Shown here: piece after piece, positions 34,637 through 45,929 of the stretch
Layout: each line of letters opens with the position of its first letter
Position numbering within the stretch: the first letter of the stretch is position 1
From: Morchella semilibera
Taxonomy: Eukaryota; Ascomycota; Pezizomycetes; Pezizales; Morchellaceae
DNA length: 64,000 nt
Assembly (NCBI GenBank): GCA_009192285.1
Contig: CM018603.1
Location: forward strand, 5,081,613 to 5,145,612
Reading direction: 5' to 3'
Made by a program: the position numbers and the translations under genes
Notes under the pieces: model-generated
What the model was told of the DNA's origin: nothing
The model's input: only the letters and a program-made list of their open reading frames with translations
The model's database searches: none

Positions 34637-36317
34637 CCACTTTCTAATACAAACACCGTTACCGAATCGCCCCACGAGGACATGACTGAGCATGAGGCAC
34701 GGGCCCTACGATGAAGATTTCGCGGCACCCCCGCAATCACACTTGCGGGCGGCACGGGGGTGCGGAATGGTTAGGTTGATGTTGGTGGATCGATAGAAGG
34801 GATGCAGAGCTTTGTTTTCATAAATAACTACATTTCATGGTTCCAGGATAGAGTTTACCATTTGTTTGACAACTGCCGCTTTCCATCTATTGCCAACAAT
34901 TCCGAGACCTGGCGCTTCCAAATTTAGTCATTGACGACCCGTGCCAGTTCCACACCCGGAATACAGTTCTCGCCCGTCCTTAGTATAATTGATCCTGTGC
35001 CCACCTCCTCAATAGTCATCCCCCTACCAAGGATGCTATCCACCAATCCACCGAAGATGCTGCGGGAGGTATCGTTGGAAACGAGCTTAATCTCGTCCCT
35101 TCACGTCCATGATATGGTAGAACTATAGTGGAATGGTACCCAAATCGAGATCCTCTAAGAACCCAGAATCAGTTGCGTTTGTAATTGGGCAAGGATGATC
35201 TAGGCCAGCGGCGAAAAAAAGCAAAATTTCACGAATCGACAAGCCTGTCGTACTCTATCAATGCAGCATTGGCCGAAATAGAGGTGCTAGTTTCACCCAT
35301 AAGTTGCTTTCACCCTCTGAACAGAATAGATGTACGCGTCGCAAGTTACATACCCTAGAAAAACTCTAGATCGGTAACTAGTACTGTGAGAGTCGCCGCC
35401 CCGAATCCACAGTGACTTAAGGGTTTCCCCTCAATCTTCACGCGACACAGAAGTTACATTAAGAATTGATAAAGCCAAACATACGATGTCCTTAATTCAA
35501 GATCTTATTGGTCTCTAGTATAGTGGAGGGGGTGTCAGGAATAATCAATGCAGAGGTAACTAGGTTGACTGAAATGCCGGTTCTGCTACCGCTAGCTGGG
35601 GCTCGGTTCCATACTGCTCAGCCTCAATAAATCATTGATATCGTTTTAGTTTACGACGAAGCCTATCTACCAGGTGACAGGTCTCTGTTTCAGTTCGACC
35701 GCGTTGAGCCACCTAGGATGTTTTGAACCAATCGGATAGGTTGAAATGGGATGAATTCGTAACTCTTGACCTTCATTTGCTTGGAAGCTCCTGTGTCGTT
35801 GAGTTTAGGAAATAAATGAATGTAATATGGTTCTACTTCGCGAGGTCTTGATGGTTTTGCATAGAGACCGCTCGTTCCCGGGCCCTTACAAATTCAAGGA
35901 AGGTATCTGTCAAGATAACTCTTAAGTATATAGGAGCGGACCGTTCTTATATAGAGCCCTGATCCTGCTTGTTTGTGAAGCTGTTAACGGAGCGCTTTGC
36001 TATACCTGTATCATTGGGGGCACGATATTGCACCTGTAAAGTAATCAGAAGCATCGTTTTCCAAACCTTGATAGATTGGCCACGACCAGGGACCAGGTCA
36101 AGATAACATGATCATCTTAAATTATTTCTTGAGGGAGTGCTTTGGAAGGATGGGCTTATGACTGTGGCTACGTGTCCTCTTGATCGTACAATTCTCTTTT
36201 GAGAGTACACTACATAGTGGCTCTTTCTAGGTACCGTGGCGAAGTCGTGGCCAGATGGTGGCGAAGAATTCTTTCTTTTTTATTTTGTACTTTCCTTCAC
36301 AACCAAACATCTCAAAC
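34637..36317. other. Gene-free tract
   Basis: No supported gene or repeat. Confidence 0.4.
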
Positions 36318-36325
36318 TATAAAAG
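36318..36325 (+). promoter_or_regulatory. TATA box before the 36.4 kb gene
   Basis: TATAAAAG, 84 bp before the first-exon ATG at 36409, followed by a CA-rich pyrimidine leader typical of fungal promoters. Confidence 0.65.
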
Positions 36326-36408
36326 GGACTGAGAGCACCTAAACCCCTACACCCTCCACAAACCCCCGTACCCATATCAAATCTCACAACCTTTGTCCAA
36401 GGATCAAA

Positions 36409-37111
36409 ATGAACAACTGTAAGTAAAACATCGATCATTGATAAAATCCCCGTACGATAGACTGCCATACTGACTTCTTCTAAGCTATCAATCTTCCATC
36501 CCACATGTCATACACCGAATGCCTTCGCAGGATGATCGACGAGCGCGCAGCTTTCCAGAATATGGTAACAGACTCCAATAACGAGATCATCGACCATAAA
36601 AACAATCTCAACCGCCAGGTCGGCACCGTATTCCTACTTCGCCAAGAGCTCCTTGACCACGGCTACAACCTCGCGACTCGCTCCATGCCTCCTCTAGCAC
36701 CTGATGAAATGAAGGCTCTCATCTTCCAGTCTAGGTATCTGCAGGACAGAGTGAATCGTACCGAAACTCGGCTTCGCAGCCTTGCCAATGACCATGCCGA
36801 CTTGAGGGAGACTGTGCAAGATCTTGATGAAACAATTAGCAACTTTCAGAAGTTGATGGTAGCTCGCGATGGATGGGTTACTTCCAACACTGGTATGTAG
36901 GCCCCCAAAGCCACTCTGACCCCCAAATAGCACCTACTAAAGTCTCCCAGAGAAACGAAAGGAGACTGCATGTGATATTGAAGCTGATAAGGGGGAGTAC
37001 GCGAGACTTGTTGGTTCTTGCAAGTGGACAAGGATGGGGTACGAAGTACATGAGGGGGCAGGTACCATTGGAATGTGCCAGGCCTCAGTGTTTAAGTGTC
37101 ATTGGTTGTGA
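36409..37111 (+). CDS. GYNP coiled-coil family protein (36.4 kb copy), 3 exons
   Basis: Proposed exons are 36409-36418, 36485-36892 and 36951-37111. The first intron (66 nt, GTAAGT to CTAAG) and the last (58 nt, GTATGT, CTACTAAAG branch, CCCAG) are both in phase 1. The 192-residue product starts MNNSINLPSHMSYTECLRRM. INLP is shared with the 28.5 kb copy, which also has a tiny first exon. The central block is VGTVFLLRQELLDHGYNLA, and the second coil is TETRLRSLANDHADLRETVQ and onwards. The tail from exon 3 (about 53 residues, starting EKRKETACDIEADKGEY) depends on the chosen acceptor. Other AGs at 36930 or 36942 give other tails. A start at ATG 36505 without the micro-exon is the alternative. 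Confidence 0.75.
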
Positions 37112-37585
37112 TAAACACACCGACACCCTCACCTTGTGGTTTGGGGTTGTGTCACCAGTATTGGGTACTTGCTTGTAGTTTGGTTTTGAGATTTACAAGA
37201 TTTATGTCATCCCTGGTCTACATGTCTTCGGTTTGTTCATTGCAAACATCTGGTAACCTGCAGGGAACGCAGAGGTATCAGCTACATTTAATTTTATGTT
37301 TCATTGATCGAGCGCGCTCTTGTTGGTAAACCCTCTTTTGAATGCTACTTCAAGAATATTAGCTCAACTCTATGTCTTGATCGTTGCAAACGAGTGTCGT
37401 ATCTCCGTAGTACACCCGCATGAAAAAAGGGGCGGAACAATTAAAGGCTAGATCCGGATCGAAGGGTGACGCCAGATGCTTTGGCTACAAATGGAGAGGG
37501 ATTCAGATACCACATCTTCTGCAGTCTAACTACTACCTTATATAGTGTACCGTGCCGAACACCTCATAACCTATTGTTTTTAGTG

Positions 37586-38069
37586 CGGGGTTCTCCATAA
37601 TATGCATCGGCTACGCTATACCGTACCCATCACTATGTGCTTAGATGGTTATCGAGCTGTATGATATTCAGCAGATTCTTTATCGTACCAACTATAATAT
37701 ATATGCATGTATGAAGTATAAATAAATAAATAAATAACCATAACATATGGTACCATGACCGAGTGACATCTTATGTTCCTGGAAATTTTTTTTTTGTTTA
37801 CATCAGTAATCGATGTTCCTGGAAATGTTCCGGAGCATAAATATAGGTTTCTCTGTTTCCTTCCTCGTTTTTTAATTCATGAAGTGCAAATGAAGCCATG
37901 ACTGGGCGTCAAGTTCCTACGGCATGAGGTCCATGGTATTATCGATACAGATAAAATCTATGCCCTACCAAATATTACGTAAAAGTCACTATATCGTCCT
38001 TGACCCACTGTAACACCGGCGAATATCATCGGTACGTATCACAATACTAGAGAATCGTTGAGAATCTTG
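37586..38069 (+). mobile_element. MITE-A copy 2 (hAT-like, 8-bp TSD)
   Basis: A 484-bp copy with ends CGGGGTTCTC and GAGAATCTTG, flanked by the 8-bp repeat TTTTAGTG (37578-37585 and 38070-38077). It is more diverged than the copy at 4020. It contains a short AAAT repeat (about 37719-37735) and a 26-bp retroposon (37787-37812). Confidence 0.85.
37787..37812 (-). mobile_element. 26-bp poly(A) micro-retroposon
   Basis: Nine T then GTTTACATCAGTAATCG, sitting between two perfect 14-bp copies of ATGTTCCTGGAAAT (37773-37786 and 37813-37826). Read on the minus strand it is a 17-bp 3' end followed by poly(A). Other MITE-A copies lack it, so the empty site is known. Confidence 0.85.
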
Positions 38070-38077
38070 TTTTAGTG

Positions 38078-39200
38078 TTGAGTCGTTGTTTCCTCATTTT
38101 TCTCACCCTGGTGTACATACATAGCCTTGTGCAGCAGCGCAGCCAGAACATAATGCCACTTGGCGCCCATGAACTCAGAAGACGCCCGGAACGCCCTCGA
38201 CAATGAGGTATTCTTACGGTGCTACCTATTCGACGAGGACCCCCTAACTAGAAAGATGTGTCCCATCCCGAAACAAGAGATAGTAGTGGCTGCCACCCCG
38301 CCCGTAGACTGGTAAGGTTCCTCTTTTCCCACCCGGGGAACAGGCCTTTTCACCCCTGACCTTTGCATGCAATAGGCGCAAACATAGATAAAGGTCGACG
38401 ACCCATGCCAGAGCTTGAAACTCACGCTAACTGTATCTACTTTATTACCAAGTGCATCAAGGTTGGCTAAATATATTACAGGTTCATTCCCAGCCCATTA
38501 TTGCAAGGGAACGAATGCGTAGGAGATCGCTAAAGCATCTTAGTACCCTGATACTAGCTAAGTACTGACAAGAGTGAAGACTTTTACGCGTCTACGGGTG
38601 TGCTATGGAAGCTGGGTTCCCTGGCCTTTGCAGCCACTAGCGCGAGACCTGCACCCCCCATCGGGGCAGATTGCGCGGGAGGGGATGGGTACTGAATCGG
38701 GTAGCGAGGGAACTCTGGCGCAATACAACGAAACCTCACCCCCCCCCCCATTATTATGGCTGAACAATGCAGACGGTACGGAATTAGGAAGGGTCATAAC
38801 CAGTGGCTCACCATGTTCCTATATGTAATTGTGTTTTTAGGCTATGCCTTTACGAGAACACCCCTCTAGCAGCCCTGAATCTCGAGAGGGGGACCCCTCC
38901 CAAGTATATGATTTATGCTATGACGTAGTGGTTTGTAACAGCTTACATACAAGGTTTGGTCTTTTATTCCGCCACGCCTTCGCACTCCCGGTCTTGGCGC
39001 GCTATTTTTCTAGCGTTCCGTGATCCGGTGGGGGTTGCCAAGGAATGTTAATCTCTCTGCCCTCTGGGGGAAATCCAATCCAATCCCCTCTTCTTCCCCA
39101 ACATAGCACCGGTTCCCAGGGTAACAACCATACAGCATCTGGGCCACTAAGACGGATAAAGTATGTATACAAAGACTGGATACAACACATTCAATAATAC
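38078..39200. other. Gene-free tract
   Basis: Frames at 38222-38425 and 38574-38828 have no motif. Poly-C runs interrupt them. Nothing is called. Confidence 0.4.
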
Positions 39201-39941
39201 ATGAGTTCTAATGATCCTCTTGTAGCAATGCCCTCGAAAGCTGAACCCCCTCGTCCGGACCTGAAATGGTCTAGGATCCTCATGAATCGGCACATCAATG
39301 CTAGGTTTGAGCTTGATCAGAGCGACTATGAGATAAAGCAGCTCACCAAAACCATTTACCACATCGAAGGAGAGCTCCTCATGCAGCATCACCAGCTTAT
39401 TGAGGACGACAACAACCCCACCGCGCCGGCTATCCATCACCGCCTTACCCAGGAAAAGCAATTCCTGGTGCAAGAGATCATCCGGCACAACGAGCTTCTC
39501 TCCGCCCTTGAGCAGGACCTTCGTGACCATGGATGCACCAACGCGGACATTAGGGAAAGGCTTGATTATACTATTGATGATAGAATCATGGATCTTGACG
39601 CCTACGCTGACTATAGATATTGGGAAATCGAGCAGAACGGTATGTCTCGCCCTGAATCGCAAAATACCTCTACTTCTAGTATGATATGTGGCTAATTATA
39701 TCTAGGATCCACTGTTACTGATGACCAGTTCGCACACGCAATTACGTCTGAATACATGAACTGGATGTCTACGGGCAATACGTATCCGCAGGGGACCCAT
39801 CAAGGCAACAACATTACCCATAACATGGTCTCTTCTGCCATTAGCAACACCTCCGATAACCATACTCTCTTTCGCTGTGCCGCTTTGGTTACCTACACTC
39901 TAATCATTGCTCTTTTATTCTGTCTCTTTTTGCTAGATTGA
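39201..39941 (+). CDS. GYNP coiled-coil family protein with tail anchor (39.2 kb copy)
   Basis: Exon 1 is 39201-39639 and exon 2 is 39706-39941. The 66-nt intron (GTATGT donor, CTAAT branch, TCTAG acceptor) is in phase 1. The 224-residue product has a first coil (ELDQSDYEIKQLTKTIYHIE) and the block GELLMQHHQLIEDDNNPTA, in which the GY is lost. A second, acidic coil covers about residues 80-145. The second exon gives a polar N/T/S-rich spacer and ends with one hydrophobic segment, LVTYTLIIALLFCLFLLD, at the extreme C-terminus. That is the layout of a tail-anchored membrane protein with the coils facing the cytosol. Without splicing the protein ends at 39695 and is soluble. No signal peptide. 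Confidence 0.82.
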
Positions 39942-40211
39942 TTAAGTTAGATCACAATGTTCAATAGTCCAGAAGATGAAACACTGATCTCCCGATAGAG
40001 AGATCGCGAACAATCTGAAGCTATTAGGATTAACCTTATCTAAGAACCGCTTGTAGTGAGCCTGCTATAGTATTCCAACTCTTGTTCAGTATAGCTTTAG
40101 TCCGGTGCCACCTAATGAGTTAAACGAAAAAGACATCTTTCGATCCCGTGACTGGAGGGTTACTGGTAACGCGACCTCTCCCCCGTGGGTTCCTCCCAAT
40201 ACACTTAGTGC

Positions 40212-40340
40212 CAAGGACGCCGATGTGCCAGCCCGGGGTAGAAAATAGGATGCCCTAGCCCGGCCCATCCGATCCAAATCATGGCCTGGCCCAAGCTAGA
40301 GAGCCTGGCGGCCCATTTTAATCCATGGCCAATTTACATT
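40212..40340 (+). mobile_element. MITE-B, internally deleted copy
   Basis: A 129-bp element starts CAAGGACGCCGATG, keeps only the GC-rich left arm and a worn right arm, and is flanked by perfect 8-bp repeats CTTAGTGC (40204-40211 and 40341-40348). It confirms the 8-bp duplication rule for this family. Confidence 0.85.
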
Positions 40341-40348
40341 CTTAGTGC

Positions 40349-41449
40349 CCAAGGATGGGTCTGTGGGGATTCGCCACGAGAGGTTAATGGGAGAGAGATG
40401 GGAACCACAGCCAACCTTGGGGCAACGACGAACCTGGGACAACGAAAGCACAGATTTCAGTCAGCCGAGTGGCTGCATATCACTGTCCCGACTGACATAC
40501 ACCCCTGTTCGTCGGTCAATTAATTTCGTCGTTACCCCCGGCCCGACTGTAATTAAATCTCTTTTTCCTATGCTGCTGCTTATGATATGTAAAACCCCTA
40601 CCTAAAGGTTTCCGTGAAAGGCTGAAAGTAGTTGAGTGGTGGAACCCATACCAGTCTAACTAACAGCGGGGTTCTACTAGATCATTCATTATACCTTAAC
40701 CACTCTCTTTTAACAATTCCCAAGGGTCAAAATGTTTTCCCCTATTCATTATTATAGCTAACCGTGTTGTGATTCTACACTTAGGACCTGGTTCCACCTA
40801 GCTTGGGTGGTGACTGGCCCTTCCACGAAGGTCCCAGGCAGCGTCCTCTTTTATATGACCGATAACTAGGACTATATTTGGGAAATCCACAACAAGACGG
40901 CTGCCCAAGTTTTCCTTGATTGTAAATATTCAAAGATCTCCCTCAATACCATGCTCCATCTGCAGTTGATAAGCGGTAACATGACCAGTCCTAAGGCTCC
41001 ATGTGTGCGGTCATAACCAGAGACAGCCTGTCCTATACGGACCTATTGTGGTGGATCAAAAAGTATATCAAAGGTTTAAATCTGGGAACGTGGTGGACTA
41101 CACACGGCAAATGCTTTGGCATGGAGATAACCTTCATTCGCTGCTGGAGGATGAGTATTTGATCCAGTGGACAATTACCCTTGGATATCTCTATGGCATT
41201 ATCCTGCTAGCTTACCTACACCCAAACCGAGACCATCTTCCTCAGCTAGAGTCATAGAGCTGGATAGGGGCTCTGCCCGGGGCACCTTATAAGAGGACGA
41301 GTCTTACATTCGCAGGGCCATGGAGGGGTGGGGGAAGCTAGTATGCCGGAATTTTACCTGTTTAGTGATAACTTGTTGCTTCTTTTCCTTGTTGAGGTGG
41401 CGGTAGATAGAGACGGTGTTTCAAGGGGTCATGAGTTTATTGATTCAAA
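40349..41449. other. Gene-free tract; one doubtful small ORF
   Basis: An 84-codon frame at 41003-41257 ends with a hydrophobic run (WTITLGYLYGIILLAYL). It has no homology I recognise, and neighbouring frames break up quickly. I leave it uncalled. Confidence 0.35.
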
Positions 41450-41790
41450 CCGTGCTTCCAGAACGGTTTAAGAAGACAGTCCAGCTCTGGTTTGCGTATT
41501 CACTATTTGCCTCAGTTCGGTTTGTGGCTTGGGGGGGGGGCTGGCCTTAGATGCAGGTGGAGCTCCTCGTAGAGGGTACGAACACCATGACAGGACCAAC
41601 CTAACCCATGATAGATTTAGTGTAGAGTCTCTGCTAAGCTAGCGCCAAGGCATGGGAGTCATTCTGCTATGTAAACTCGTGCTTATTTGACCGGTTCAGT
41701 TGTAGGCGGGTTCGGCTCAGTCCAGTCCGGTTGTGCCGAAGGTAAAGGCCAATTACAACCGTTTGAAAGACCTGGAGTAGGGGTGTTCTG
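41450..41790. mobile_element. MITE-D-like diverged copy
   Basis: The block is rich in CCGGTTCAG, CAGTCCAGTCCGGTTG and TTCGGTTTG words like those of the element at 6970-7310. Its right end, read in reverse (CAGGTCTTTCAAACGGTTG), resembles that element's start. The ends and target duplication are not clear. A G-run lies near 41531-41540. Confidence 0.4.
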
Positions 41791-44700
41791 GGGAGGAATT
41801 AGCTCGGTGTCGTCATACCCAGGGGGTACATTCAATCAATGTCTTAGACCAAAAAAAGGTAGAATAATTCCGACCCATCGGCCCCCACGGCACATTCATC
41901 GGACATGTATCAAACGGGCCTCCCATTCACAAAAAAACTTAATATTCTGGATGTTATCGTATAGATAGCCCATTCAATAGACGCTCATATAGCTATTGAT
42001 GGCCAAATTGGTAAGGCCTAGTACCCCAAACCAATATCGCAATTTCAGATAGTAGAATTATACTGAATTTATGACAGCGTCCCCCCCCAGATAAGGGAGG
42101 AAAGAAATGAAGTACCAAACGCCCAGATCTATCCCTACCAAACCTTCACGCCCACTAGACCGCACCCGAGCGCCTTAAGGGCTCATTGTTTGCTCCGTCT
42201 AGCCCTCCTGCTAAGTGATTTGATATCGGGACTGCGCTGAATTGATTGATTGATACTATTTTGATATCCAAAGCGGATATCGTCTTTCCTTTTATAGTAA
42301 TCAAAAATAAAGAAAATTATCTGTATAAAGAAAATAGATGTCTATAAAGAGATAAAGAGATAAAGAGATAAAGAGCTGATTCGTCAGCTTCTTTATGTAT
42401 GGAGATAATCCAGCACTAAGGACCATTCTTTTCCCGGCTTTATCCAGGTTTCTGGCGGCCGTAATCTACTAGTCATTCTCGTAACCTCTAAGCCACGAAA
42501 CAAGTTACAGGTGCTACGCTTACTCCATGAACTCTAAATAGCATCATTGAGCGAGTTGCACCTTGTCAAGAACCCCATCGGATATATGAGCAGCATTCAC
42601 ATCGGCGGTAAAGCTCCCTCTACCACATTTCTGTGGTTGAAAAACACCTTATACCTTATGCCCCAATTTACCCTTTGAGAATCTGTTTAGTGTCCGCCTT
42701 TCTCACAACGGTGGACATGAAATCCCTTGCCGCGTTAGTTACCTCCACTGCACCCCAACCTCAAGCTCCGGCGCCCATTCTTCCCCCCACGCTACACTGA
42801 TGGAGGCTGAAGATGAGGATGCATGACGTTTAACAAACGCAGGAAGAAGGAGATGCTACCCTATCTCCATTGTTTGCCCGTTCGTTAAGACGCAATATTA
42901 TTAGAGGTTCTTCCATAGATATATCTAGCTCATGCATGATACTTTGGGCTCTGACTCAAACTCCGCAAGCGACCCATTTACCATGGCATGGATGCTGCTA
43001 TAATGTATGAAAAACGTGTTTATCTATAACGAGTGGCTTCAGCACAAATCAGCACTCCGGAGAGGAAGACCCATGGTTTATGTTTAGCATAGATAGCCGC
43101 GCCCCAATTCTACCACGACTCCCCTATGTGAATCGGCCTCATATTGCGTGTATCCGGGAGACACGTACGAGCAAAGCCACGCCCCAAAAACAGAGTAATT
43201 TGTGCCTTGAACTCGGATAGAAACAACTCCGAAGGAGTTGAATTGGCGCATACCTATGGAAAATAGTTATTAGCCCGGGTACATTCATATCGTGAAACTG
43301 CGACGCTCTGAAGTAGGCACTAGTCCTAGATTTGGGGCGAGATACTGGCATCTGGAGGGCTGGCGGGCTGCATGTTCTCGGGAGTAGCACCGTAGCCACG
43401 GTGGTGAAAATTCCCTTGTCGCCATGGCTACGCAATGTATGTGTAAAAGATACTCCTGGCTTTCTCCTGTCGCCCGATATATCGTTTCCCGGAGCCAGAA
43501 GCCCGCATAGAGATTAACAGGTAGGGTTACCATAATAGACTCCCCTGGTGTGAGGCGACGGATGGCTTTGACGCACCTGTGCATAGGGTGCTTTAGCGGG
43601 TTGCCCCTAGTGTCGCTGGGGGGTGGTGGACTCTCTTCTTGCCAAGAGAAATATACCTAGGAGAACTGTCAACTACCCCCAGAGTCACCGAGGGATGTGA
43701 TATATGCAGCTAAATTTCTATAACCCACCGATGTAGCGATGCGGGCCCCGAAATATAGTTCCGCTAGAAACCCACTACCTTACAGTCAGGGTCTCCAATA
43801 GGCCGGCCTGGGCTCTAAATACCCCATGCCCGGCTCAAAGCCCGGTGTTGCAGCCTTAGGCCTGGCGCGATTATGCTCGGGCTTGGGGCCTGAATAGCCC
43901 AATGTTACAACCAGGGACATCTTGATATAGAGGTCAGGCTAGGAGAAGGTATGATTTCCAACATTCAGACGAAAAATATTGGTTCTTCCGGGCGAACGTT
44001 AGCAGCTCCGCTATACACTGTCAATAGTTTGTATATCTGTATAACAGGTTTTGTGTCACCCGAGTGATAGTGTATGACTAAACCGCCAAACTGCTAAACC
44101 GACCGCTATGCCCACAGATACAGACTAGTCCCAGAGGTTGTTCGTCTCCAGATTTCCAGCGCCTGTAGTGAAGACACTGCGGCTGAAAATATCGCCTAAT
44201 CTATATCTATCACTCTCTGGTTTAGTAGGTTTCTGTTGCGACCTAACGTACGAGTGATATTTCATGATCTGTGCATTAGCCAAATTATTGCTAAACTTGT
44301 TGGAGTCGGGCTAGCTGTCATAGCTAAGTTAGGTGCTATATTCGTACCCTTTGTGTCGCTGTAACTATGGTAGCCTATCCCTCTCTCAAGATATTTACTC
44401 CTGTCACCTATTAATTTTGGTAGTACGAATGTGGCTTTCTCCTTCATGGAAAGCCTTGTAAAGCCTGTTTGACTCAGATCAACCCGCTGGAACTATAAGC
44501 AATTGTGAATACCGTGTCCTATGTCATAGAATATTTAGGAGATCTCCCATTCCCCGTAGCTCTGTATTGGGACCTGTGGAACCCGTGAGTTACCTAGAAA
44601 TATTAAAATTGGAGTTTTATGTAGCCGGAGCAAGTTCGCGAGATTGTGCTGCTTTCTCCTCCAAGACTCTTAGTAGCATATCTCTCACAGTGATATTTCT

Positions 44701-45234
44701 CCACAAGCAAGGATATAAAAGCTGGGATAGGAATTATAATCGATACCCGGTAATATTGCTGCCCGAGTCGAGAATATCCCGCACGAACACTACCCATCGC
44801 GCTGGAGCCATAGCAGTCTTGACCTACTGGGAGAGATAATTGCCGGCGCTGTACTTTCTATCATAATCGTATCATCCACCGGTACAACTAGGTCTAGGAT
44901 TTATTGCCTTGTTGTACAATTACACGAAGGGGACAGTGGGGGTTGCAACGAATAAAGGGGGTCACCCTTTCCATCCACAAATACGCGCCACACACATGAA
45001 TCTCAGAAGTGGCAGCCCTTCAAGGTTGTATTTTTGGATGGTGGGCAGACCTACATGTGACCTTTGGCCACCGTATTAGGGACGTGTTGTTCTGCTCTGC
45101 TACCTTTCCTACCTAAGCAATCAGAAACCACCCGCACAAAACATCCTAACCAGCACCAACAAAATCACTCACCTCAGTACGCCCTTTGCACCCACCAACT
45201 CTCTTTCTACCCCACACGTCTAACTCCCGAAAAA
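41791..45234. other. Gene-free tract with minor repeats
   Basis: An AAAGAGAT tandem repeat (about 4 units) lies at 42346-42376. About 43786-43900 is a GC-rich patch starting CAGGGTCTCCAATAGGCC that resembles worn MITE-A/B ends. Frames at 43139-43584, 44262-44447 and 44567-44839 have no motif, and no gene is supported. Confidence 0.4.
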
Positions 45235-45929
45235 ATGCCGAGAAATCTCTCTCGTGACGCTTTGAAGGCAGATCAGAACCGGCGCCTCTCCAGGTTGCGT
45301 CTCCAGCTAGCTCGCACCGAAGCACTTATCGTCCTCCGCACCAAGGACCACTACAGGATCGATGGCGAGATCTTCATGCTAAGGCTCCGCATTATCGACC
45401 TCAAGGATGAAGACACTACGATGGTGGCCATTCTGGAGGACCGTATCGGTTGGCTCAAGGGCCATATGAATGCCAACAATAGTGCTGCTAGCTACCAAGG
45501 GGTGATCAGGAAGGATATCAAGTGGGAGATTCTGGAGATTGAGGAAAAAATGACGAAAGATGATTCCCTGAGAGAGGCTTGTAGATTGCGCTTGGAACAG
45601 GAATTTGGTAAGCAGATAGTCTCTCTCGTCCCACCACTTGAAGCTAATGACTGGATATCAGAGACGAAAAGGGCTAGGAGGGCAGCTGAGGCTGAAGGAC
45701 GCTCGACCCAAGGCTAGTAGGAGATCCCTAGTAACACCCTGCTTGTCGATAGCTTTCTACGATCAATGTCTCAGGGAAGGAGATCGAACAAGAAGGATGG
45801 AGGCAGGGAATCATGGGGTTTTTCGGTGTCATCGTTTTATTATTCTTTTGTTTGGCTGCTATCGTACCTGTTCCTGAGGAGTATGTTCCTTTTTTTCTCC
45901 TCAAGTGTGCCATAGGTTTCTTGACGTAA
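45235..45929 (+). CDS. GYNP coiled-coil family protein with optional tail anchor (45.2 kb copy)
   Basis: Exon 1 is 45235-45607 (MPRNLSRDALKADQNRRLSR). A GTAAGC donor at 45608 in phase 1 can join two acceptors. The near one (45661, with CTAAT branch) gives a basic soluble tail (ETKRARRAAEAEGRSTQG) and a 142-residue protein ending at 45717. The far one (45774, TGTCTCAG) gives a 175-residue protein whose tail holds GIMGFFGVIVLLFFCLAAIV, a membrane span, and ends at 45929. Exon 1 has two basic/acidic coils around HYRIDGEIFMLRLRII. Its end, RKDIKWEILEIEEKM, matches the minus-strand fragment at 19.1 kb. An upstream in-frame ATG at 45064 is unlikely because its leader is proline- and histidine-rich. 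Which acceptor is used needs RNA data. Confidence 0.75.

Noticed and set aside
39147-39662. 171-codon minus-strand frame
   Set aside because: Mirror of the 39.2 kb coiled-coil gene; the plus frame has the splice sites, coils and membrane tail.
41003-41257. 84-codon frame ending in a hydrophobic run
   Set aside because: No family match, no promoter or intron signals; one hydrophobic run is not enough in this context.
45064-45234. Upstream start that would lengthen the 45.2 kb protein by 57 residues
   Set aside because: The extension is Pro/His/Thr-rich leader-like sequence and other family members start at the coil.
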